Of a stretch of 64,000 nucleotides of DNA, positions 55,760 through 64,000 are shown in pieces; positions within the stretch are counted from its first letter, which is position 1, and each line of letters starts with the position of its first letter. This DNA is from Hemerocallis citrina (Eukaryota > Streptophyta > Magnoliopsida > Asparagales > Asphodelaceae). The stretch lies in the NCBI GenBank assembly GCA_017893485.1, contig CM030364.1:39101825-39165824 (forward strand), written 5' to 3'. Made by a program: the position numbers and the translations under genes. A model generated the notes under the pieces. It worked only from the letters and a program-made list of their open reading frames with translations, was not told the DNA's origin and made no database searches.

Positions 55760-56719
55760 TGTGTGGAATTAAAAATTAAAAAAAAAGTGAATTGCAAAAT
55801 AAATAAGAAGAGATAAGAAATGCATACACAGCAGGCACAAGTGACGCAGTGATATAACGTGGTTTGACCCCCAGGTCTACATCCACACCACCTACTTGTA
55901 GCAATTCTCTGCCATAAGTATTCCACTATACTCAAACCCTAGTACAGTGATTCTCGAATTCAGGCAGAGAGACCTATTACACCCATAGGAATTCTAACAC
56001 AAGTCCCGTCAATCTCACCGAAGTGGAAGAAAAAGAAACTCAAGATCTTTAATGATCCTGACTGAAGAGAACAAAATGTTTATCACACACACTCGGATTG
56101 ATTGTTGAACTGATTAGTTCAGAAGATTTTTCTCAAAAGAGTAGGTGAAGAATACACATTGGGTTCGTCCAAATATATAGACTAGGAAGTGTATCAATCA
56201 AAAATAGAAATGATACATTCCTAAAAAGTAAACAGCGCAAGTTACGGTCGACCGCAATTTAGGGATAGTCGACCGTTCATCTTTAAATGAAAAGTCGAAA
56301 GATGAATGGTCGACTGTTTCATTATATAGTTATAATGTGCAGTCAACTGTGGTGCGGTCGACCTACATGAAGTGCGGTCAACCACAATTGTGCTGTTTAT
56401 GATGAATCCACTTTCTATTTTTTACCATATACTAATCAATCATCAATCAATCAAATACAGATAAAATCTCATAAATATGGAATGACAACAACTGGTCTTG
56501 ATAACTTTCTTGGGCACTAATCAATCATGTGCTCTTTTTGAATATCTTCTTCTTTTGCTTGATTTTACAATATTTCTTTATTACTTTCCTTCTTTGCATA
56601 TTCTTGAATCTCTGTTGAATCTCTTATTGATATTATTTGATCCTGAAATCTGAACAACTCAACTTAAACTTATTAGTATTTATAGACACGTTTTGTGCAC
56701 ACCAAACTAAGACTCAACA
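55760..56719 (-). mobile_element. Copia-type 3' LTR (copy 3), minus strand
   Basis: On the minus strand the LTR starts TGTTGAGTCTTAGTTTGG at 56719, directly after a polypurine tract. It contains the GGTCGACCG block at 56245-56385 and an R/U5-like part (TAACGTGGTTTGACCCCC) near 55855. Orientation and palindrome block agree with the LTRs at 1-532 and 40552-41260, but the sequence is more distant. The left border near 55760 is a guess. Confidence 0.6.
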
Positions 56720-56846
56720 ATCTCCCCCTTTTGCTGTGAACAAAATAAGCCTTTGAATGTTGAAAATAAAATTAAGAAATAAGGCATAAAAATACTCCCC
56801 CTTAATACAATACTTTCTGTAACATAGATTTTCATAACATAGATTT
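56720..56846 (-). mobile_element. Copia element 3' internal end with polypurine tract
   Basis: On the minus strand AAAAGGGGGAGAT (56732-56720) abuts the LTR, and a second purine-rich GGGGGAG occurs near 56800. Only about 127 bp of internal sequence remain. The junction with the next element has AACATAGATTTTCA twice in a row (56820-56848). Confidence 0.6.
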
Positions 56847-59767
56847 TCAAACCCGCCATCCAATAACCCACAACCCAAAACCCTACTATTTAAACTCCTA
56901 ACCTAATTAACCCTAACCCCCTAACCCTAACCTAATCACTGTGCTAACCTATACACAGTAGCCACCTCCATCTCCATCTCCATCTTCCTCTGCTCTCAAT
57001 CGAAACCCAAATTTCGCCCCTGTGCTTCGTCCCTAGCCTCGCCGACTTCCTTCAACCATTCATCCACTATCATCGCCTACACCTCCACCACATCATCCTC
57101 ACCATCATCTCCACTCGCCATCTAGTCGAGCCCCTACTACCGAACCCATCTCCTCCTCGCCACCTCGCTCCACTGCCGAAACCCATCGTCATCCCCTACC
57201 TCGCCTTCGTCCCCTTGCTGTCACGACCTCCCGTCGCCTGCAGCCACGACAGAACAGAGCCCCTGCCATTGCTCCATTTTCCTCCAAGAGCAGTCACCGC
57301 TCGACGCTGCCACCAGACTCCACCGTACCTCCCAGTCACCGCTGTCACCTCCCTGCATCGAGCTCCCCTCGACGCTGCTACCGGTCGCCGCCGCAATCGC
57401 CCACAGTCACCGCAGTCACACCCGCTCTCTTTGTTGCTGTGAAGAAGAAGGAGGGAAGAAGAAGGGGATCAATTGAATCGGACTGGGGATCAATTGAATC
57501 TGGGCCCTCCTGTCCGATCAAAATTGTGATCATCAATCATATCGCTCAAGGGCCACCCGATCTCACCAGATCTGATCATCACCATCTGATCGGATCTCAG
57601 CCCTCCATCAGTAGATCTGATCAGATCCGATTTGAGCCGTCTGTTGGTCTGATCTTGATCGCCATCAAGATCTGTGTTGGGATCTGTTCTCCATCGAATT
57701 CATCGTCTACACCCCAAGGCAAGTATCTTCTTGTACATTTCGTTTTGTAGTACAAGAATTTTTCTTGAAAATATTGCAAGTAGATTATAAATGTGACTCC
57801 TCTTTGTTTATCGTTGATGATGTTTTGCCCTATCTATCACATGATCTAAAAGTCACAATCCTTCGTTGATACACATATTCACAACTAGTATAATTATGAT
57901 ACATTTCATGCAAAAAGTGTCTTATTTGATTTCTGTCCTGTCTTGGCTTGCTGTTTCGACCTCGATTAAATCAGAATATGAACTTGAGTCCTTAATATGA
58001 AACTTAGGCCTAGACGTCTAGTTTATCACCCTTTTGAAGGAATTGAATTACGAGTTATGATTTAGGAGATATCACAGTTTTACTGTTACTGTGTCTGTAA
58101 TCGCAGATTCATAAAAACTGCTGCACCACTTTGGTTAACAATTATTTTAACTATGCCACCAGTAAGTAAATAACTTGAAATTTTGCATGCTGATACTGGA
58201 CACCCTAGAGAACATTCTCAAATTTTCTCAGAATTAATTAATGAAGTTTCAGCCCTGTTTCATATGTATAAACTCAGTTTTACAAATTCTGACTGAACAC
58301 AAATAATGTATAGTTTGCTGTTTTGGCATCAATTGCTACAACTTTTATGTGTCTTAATTATATGCATTAGAACTGGGAAGGAGTCTAGCTTATAGAACTT
58401 CTAACGGATCCACATTTGTATTCTTTTAGCGATGAGAATCACAGATTTGGTGCAACAACGTCATGCTGTCCAGATTTGGAATTCTCGTCATTCTTGATAT
58501 TTTGATTTGTTTTGACCCTCGAACATGTATTCTACCTAGACTAGACTTGTTCTCTATTTTGATCAGGTATAATTGACATGTTTCGCACACATTCATGCTT
58601 GGTTGATAATAATAATAAATAACAAACTAGGGTTTAAGGGAAAGACCATTGTAGTGGATAATATAGGTAAGTGTACTCGGAAAGGGACCTGTATTTCCCT
58701 GTACTTGGTTCATGAAATTGTTGTATCTTGAGCGAATTCATGAAACCATTACCTGGTTCATGAACTTTTTGTGCATTCATGAACCCACGGTTGGTTCTTG
58801 AACTTGTTAGTGCATTCACGAACTTGGTTCGTGAACTTGTTACATTATTTTTGTATTCATAAACCATGCTTGCTTGATACTTGATGCCTGAGTACACTGC
58901 CCTATAAAATTCACCACTAGGCCTAACTGATTGTATTTAGCAACCATGTAGTAAAAGTATGGATGCATGAAATGCTACCTAGATAGAATTAAACATTAGA
59001 CTTAAGATTAACTTGTCACTTGTACACACTTGATATCCTACTTGATGCTCGTTACTTGAGACTTGTTACTTGAGACTTGTTACTTATTACTTGATACTTG
59101 TTCGTGATACTTGTTACTTGATGCTTGATCAATTACATGTTCACTTGCCACTTGTTCTACTTCTAGTACTTGTTACCCAATCTTGCCACTTGAGTTGTCT
59201 TTCTTGCTAGCTGTTTTCTCGAATTCTACTACTTGATGCATCCCTATTATATCATGTTATACATTCTTGATTCCAAATCTTGTTTCATATTTCTTGCACT
59301 CGTTTTCATACCCTTGCATGTACTACTTGCGGCCCTAACTTGCACTAAGGGCATTTGTCTTATTTTCTCTATTTTTTCCCCTTTTATATTTATACATACA
59401 GACTTTGGAGACGAATTTCCTGCTAGAATTGGTGAGCAGACGTTCTAGGCTTCGCTTGGAGAAAAGACTTACTTTAAATATTTTGTTTTTGAGTTATTTA
59501 TTTCTTTTGCTACTTGAATCTTGTAACAGGCTTATAGTCTCGAGTTTTATCTTTTGATCCAGATTTGAAAACTATTTGGGATATTATTATTTTGTTTCAA
59601 TTGTTTATGTTGATTAATAAATTATTCATGCATGCGTAGTTGTGTATATCTTGTTATATTTCTTGTTATGACGCTGAGTCGATCCTACCGCTTATGAATG
59701 ATGAAAATCATTCGCTGGGTTTCGTCATGCTCTCGTATTTCGTATTTTTGGGAAGCGGGGCGTGACA
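56847..59767 (+). repeat. LARD-like 5' LTR (5'-truncated)
   Basis: From 56847 to about 57990 it aligns base by base with 62999-64000 (CCATCCAATAACCCACAAC..., GTGCTAACCTATACACAGTAGCC). It ends GGGAAGCGGGGCGTGACA at 59767. The C-rich part at 57000-57450 keeps short open frames on both strands that recur in the other LTR and are not genes. The region 58650-58860 has loose repeats of TTCATGAAC, and 59030-59170 of ACTTGTTACTTGA. The first 270 bp or so of the LTR are missing where it meets the Copia fragment. Confidence 0.85.
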
Positions 59768-59777
59768 AGATTTTTAG

Positions 59778-59790
59778 TGGTATCAGAGTC
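59778..59790 (+). other. Primer binding site of the LARD-like element
   Basis: TGGTATCAGAGTC, ten bases after the LTR end, the initiator tRNA-Met type of site (usual form TGGTATCAGAGC) used by Copia and chromovirus elements. Confidence 0.85.
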
Positions 59791-60647
59791 AGGTTTGGCT
59801 AATGTGTTAGTTTGAATAATACGTTAGACAAACTTGACTCAGTTAGGATTAACTCAACATTAAATAGGCCATGCAACCACATGAATAATTTGATAATCAA
59901 CTCGATCTGGATACTAGTCTTATTCCATTTATTTTGATCCCTTCATACTCATTTCTTGGATTCCTTGTTTTCTCCCATCTTTTCAGTCGTCCTGATTTGT
60001 TGATTCCATATTGGGTGTAAATTTATTCTTTCCGTACCCATGTTCTTTTAATTCCGGTGTAAGCAATCTCTTATTTCTGCTTGTCTCGTTGATCCCTTCT
60101 TATTTCAGCTCGTGTGTCATTCATTGCTTTCCGTGCCTTACATTCATGTTCATTTGTTGATTCATATTGCATATCATACTAGTTGTTTCTGTCCTATCTT
60201 ATTCTCTTTAAATTCCGGTGCTATCCATTCTTTTCTTCCCACTTGGTTCTTCGATCGGCATCGGTGGATTTTCAACGACATGTTAGAGGCTTGTTTAATT
60301 CCTACGTTACTGTATATTTTTATGATATATTTATTGTGTAAATTTGCAACACCGCATATTTATTTTCTCATTCACATTGGCATTATGCCTATGCATGTAT
60401 TTCATTCCGTTTTTCTCCTTACTTTTATAAATCATTTTCACTACTACTATTTTGTACTATTGTGTTTGATATTTATAATCTATACATCTATTTTGATATT
60501 TCATTGTGTGACTTTCAACTCCATTTCTTACTTTTCAACTATTTTCATATCACGAATTTCAAAACATAACATCATACTTAAATTAAATGTCCCATATCCC
60601 TGTGTATATGGAAGGTTACATCTTCCATTTCACCATTTTTGTGTAAC

Positions 60648-60828
60648 CTAATGTCGAGATGGCAAATATGCAGCTCAATGTCAATGGAGGCGAATTACAA
60701 CTGGATGTCGGGGAGGCAAAATGTGCAACTGGATGTCGGGGAGGCAAAATGTGCAACCGAATATCTAGACGGCAACCTGAAACCTGATGTCGTGAAGGCA
60801 AACATTGCACTTGATGTTAAGGAGGCAT
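60648..60828. repeat. 28-bp minisatellite, about six diverged units
   Basis: CTGGATGTCGGGGAGGCAAA begins at 60701 and again at 60729 (28 bp). Weaker units (AATGTCGAGATGGCAAATAT, GATGTCGTGAAGGCAAACAT, GATGTTAAGGAGGCATGA) lie before and after. Confidence 0.85.
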
Positions 60829-61609
60829 GATTTTTTTATCTATTTGCTGATTGATATTTCAAAACTTTTTACTTATATAATGAAACTAATGGTAAAGAAA
60901 TATTTTCTTTATGACATTTTTTTTATACAATTACACTTTATGTTTCCATACAATTTGAACTAGTATAGTTAATTTTACTCTATTTTGTGTTCATTTTTTT
61001 CCTTTATGTTAAGATTGAGTACATCAACTATGGTCTAAGTTTTCGTTCTTTTGTGAATTACTATTTATTGCCACTGTTTTTCAATTCTTTAACATTTTAG
61101 ATTTCTCACTTACTTTTGTTTTCACGTCCTAATTAATGATTTGATGCTCACTTTTGTAATATTTAATGAACTCCCTTTAAGTCTTCTTGCATATATATAT
61201 TTTGGTCTATTTTGCTCGTTACCCTTTAATGTGTTTTTCGAGTATTGATTATAATGTCAACATTCACTAATTATTATATGTCTTTTACATTCATTGTTAT
61301 AGATATTTTCTTTACTTAGCTAAATTTGCTCGTATTTCTATGTATCTTGACTGGTTATTTTCCCAAAACTATTTTTTTATATCACCTTTAAAGTTTGTGT
61401 TCCTTTATTGTTTGTATGGTTATCAACATTTCTATATTTGGATTTTATTTCTTCACTTTTAATTCTTATTCTATGTAAATAGTCTCCCTGTTTTCTTATG
61501 ATTGGGGATTAATGGTGTATTTTTACTTCACTGTCCATTTATAATTGATCGACTATATACATTCCTGTTTGATTTATTTATAGAGTTAATAAGCCAAATT
61601 CTTATTTTG

Positions 61610-62110
61610 TTTTATAATGTTATTATTATTGCTATGGTTTTCGTTATTATTATTGGTATCATAATTATTATTGATATTACCATTGCTATTATTATTGTTG
61701 TTTTCATTATTTTATTATTGTTGTTAATATTGAATTACCTTGATACAAAAAAAAAATATTGAACCCAAATTATATTCTGTCTTGCATTATTATTCTTACC
61801 AGTATTGTTAATATTTTTGTTCTTGTTATTATTATTATTGTTATTATTGTTATTGTTTTTATTATTATTATTATTGCATTATCTTCATGAATGTGTTGAA
61901 TCCTATTCTGTCATGTATGTAATATCATTATTATCGGTATTGTTAACATTTTAAATTATTATTATTATTATTATTATTACCAGTATGATTATGATGATTT
62001 TTATTACTGTTATTATTATTGCTATTATTATTTTTAATATTATTGTTATTATTATTTTATTATTTTTTTTATTATTAATATTTGTTGTTATTATTATTTT
62101 TGTTAAAGCC
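61610..62110. repeat. TTA/ATT-rich trinucleotide tract
   Basis: An interrupted series of ATT, TTA and TTG triplets, longest near 61840-61880 and 61955-62100. It is an old microsatellite in the element interior. Confidence 0.85.
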
Positions 62111-62728
62111 CATTAGTTTTGATCTATAGCATATCTTTTAATTATTTAAATTGAAGCCAAACTTTATATTTATTTTGCATTATTTATTTATATCTATCTT
62201 GAGCCCATACTCTCCTTGATCCTGGTGTCTCAGCCTTGTCTTCCTGCTCGGTTCGTCGATTGGTGTCATGTGGCCTATAACGATATGTATGTTGCTTGGG
62301 ACATCACCATCGGAGTAGCGTAGCGGAAGCGTGGTGGGCCCATAACCCACAGGTCCCAGGATCCCCTTGTTGCTTCTCTTTCTTTGTATTGTTTGCTTCT
62401 CTCTATCCCTTGTATTCGTTCTCATCCGTTGATTCATTATTTGATTCAATTCTTTCCTGTTCATTCTCTTATTGATTCCAGTTTTACCTACTCCCTATCC
62501 TGCTTTGTTATCTTGTGTTGATTATTTCCTTTTGATACTGTTTATTCTCTTTCATGCATTCCATTTGACCTTATTGTTATCCGCTTCCTTCATTTTCTGG
62601 GGTTGCCACTGCCTTGTTCCTTTCCCTTTAACTCTCCGTTTTGTTATTTCCCAAGTTTGTTTTTGCCTTGTCATATGTACCGCCTAAGCAAATTTCAAGG
62701 ACGAAATTTTGTTGTAAGGTGGGTAGGA

Positions 62729-64000
62729 TTTATAACCCTTGTTTTCCTGTATTTGTACTTTCTGCTATATTTTATTTTCATGTACTCTTTTATCAATCCA
62801 AGATCTATATTTTTGTCCCAGTTCTAATAAAAATTATTTCACTGTTTCGACTCAGTTTTGTGCCAATATTTATTGCAATGGTATTGTTCTTATCAGCTCT
62901 GATTTGCTGTTTTTTATGGAGATTTGACTGTTTTATCTCATCTAATTCATTTTTCCTAATTATAGTGAATTTTGACCCAATCTCCTTCTGGATCCTACTC
63001 AAACCTGCTATCCAATAACCCACAACAAAAATCCTACTATTTAAATCCCCTAACCTAATTAACCGTAACCCTAACCTAATCATTGTGCTAACCTATACAC
63101 AGTAGCCGCCATCGTCTCCTTCTTCCTCCGCTCTCAATCGAAACCCAAATTTTGCCCTTGTGCTTCGTCCCTAGCCTCGCCGACTTCCTCCGACCTTTCA
63201 TCCACCATCATCGCCTGCACCTCCACCGCATCATCCTCACCATTGTCTCCCCTCGCCATCCAGTCGAGCCCCTACTCCAAACCCATCTCCTCCTTGCCAC
63301 CTCACTCCACTGCCGAAACCCATAGTCATCCCCTATTTCACCTTCGTCGCCTTGCCGTCGCGACCTCCCGTCACCTGCCGCCACGACAGAACAGAGCCCC
63401 CACCATTGCTCTTTTCCCCCCCAAGAGCAGTCACCACTTGAAGCTGCTACCAGACTCCACCGTGCCGCCCTGTTATTGCTGTTGCCTCCCTGCGTCGAGC
63501 TCCCCTCGACGCTGCTACCGGTCGCTGCCGTAATCGCCCACAGTCGCCGCAATCACACCCCTTCTCTCTATTGCTGTGAGGAAGAAGGAGGGAAGAAGAA
63601 GGGGATCAATTGAATCTGGGCCCTCCGATCCGATCAAGATCGTGATCACCAATTAGATCGCTCATAGGCCACCCAATCTCACCAGATCTGATCATCACCA
63701 TCTGATTGGATCTCAGCCCTCCATCAGTAGATCTGATCAGATCCGATCTAAGCCGTCTTTTGGTTTGATCTTGATCGCCATCAAGATCCGTGTCAGGATC
63801 CGTTCTCCGTCGGATTCATCGTCTACACCTCAAGGCAAGCATCTTCTTGTACATTTCGTTTTCTAGTACAAGTTTTTCCTTGAAAATACTATAAGTAGAT
63901 TGTAAATGTGACTCCTCTTTGTTTATCGTTGATGATCTCATGTTTCGCCTTATCTATCACATGATCTAAGAGTCACAACCCTTCGTTGATACACCTGTTC
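62729..64000 (+). repeat. LARD-like 3' LTR (cut by window end)
   Basis: It begins just after the purine-rich AAGGTGGGTAGGATT (about TTATAACCCTTG). From 62999 on it repeats the 5' LTR. The first 270 bp are the part missing from the 5' copy. Confidence 0.75.

Larger units (their letters stand above)
59791..62689 (+). other. Non-coding interior of the LARD-like element
   Basis: T-rich throughout. Open frames such as 60112-60651 are hydrophobic because of the T-rich composition and show no gag, protease, RT or integrase motif. Confidence 0.65.
56847..64000 (+). mobile_element. Large non-autonomous Tekay-like LTR element (LARD-like), running off the window
   Basis: The 5' LTR (56847-59767, lacking its first 270 bp or so), PBS (59778-59790), about 2.9 kb of internal DNA without gag or pol, a chromovirus-type 3' end (CAAATTTCAAGGACGAAATT at 62690, then a purine-rich tract) and the 3' LTR (from about 62729) are all in order. 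The estimated LTR length is about 3.2 kb. Large LTRs around a non-coding interior are the hallmarks of LARD elements. The internal DNA is mostly T-rich with a TTA-rich tract and a 28-bp minisatellite. Confidence 0.8.

Noticed and set aside
57196..57442. Short frames on both strands in C-rich DNA, repeated at 63208-63552
   Set aside because: They are LTR sequence of the LARD-like element; both strands are open because of composition.
60112..60651. A 179-codon hydrophobic frame resembling a membrane protein
   Set aside because: T-rich DNA gives Phe/Leu/Ile-rich frames by itself; there is no start context or homology, and it is inside a non-coding element interior.

Overview
This is plant nuclear DNA, most likely from a flowering plant. 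The evidence is spliced GT-AG exons of a plant organelle pseudouridine synthase, L1-type LINEs with CCHC-knuckle ORF1 proteins, Ty3/Gypsy elements of the Tat type, Tekay-like and Copia LTRs, a hAT element and a plant-type 5S rRNA sequence. I see no prokaryotic or organellar genes. The species cannot be named from this window. Apart from one host gene the window is almost wall-to-wall transposable elements, many nested.

Layout. 1-532 is part of a Copia-type LTR (minus strand). 1943-5490 holds seven exons of a gene resembling RNA pseudouridine synthase 6 (PUS6-like), whose 5' exon(s) are missing. 5897-9212 is a 5'-truncated LINE (family A, minus strand). 9389-9686 is a small MITE. 9873-17627 is a near full-length LINE (family B) flanked by an 18-bp target-site duplication; its first 120 nt are a complete 5S rRNA sequence. 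17646-21664 is intergenic and Tekay-LTR-like DNA with a 565-bp TA-rich element. 21665-22882 is the 5' part of a hAT transposon. Into it a 9.2-kb Tat-type Gypsy element (element 1, 22883-32123, TSD ATGAA) has inserted, and a second family-A LINE follows (32218 to about 35220). 35230-37462 is a Tekay-like LTR, followed by a Copia gag fragment, a FAR1/MULE-like fragment and a captured piece of a Ca2+-ATPase gene. 40552-41260 is a Copia solo LTR (TSD AGCAA). 42601-55448 is a third LINE (family C, TSD 13 bp), split inside ORF1 by a 6.5-kb Tat-type element (element 2, 44300-50778, TSD GGAGC). 55760-56846 is the 3' end of a Copia element. 56847-64000 is a large non-autonomous Tekay-like element with LTRs of about 3.2 kb that runs off the window.

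How the parts relate. Both Tat elements carry LTRs, a primer binding site (PBS), a polypurine tract (PPT) and gag, but no reverse transcriptase, RNase H or integrase, so they must be moved by proteins from elsewhere. Element 1 also carries an intron-containing antisense gene (Transposase_28-like) with its own TATA box, and an exact 88-bp tandem array ordered as 176-bp dimers. The LINE B ORFs are broken by seven in-frame stops and no frameshift, and ORF1 and ORF2 meet in an ATGA stop/start overlap.

The strongest candidate for something new is the LINE that starts precisely with a 120-nt 5S rRNA. Next are the antisense spliced gene of element 1 and the captured Ca2+-ATPase exon. Family names come from recognising protein motifs by eye; no database search was run.
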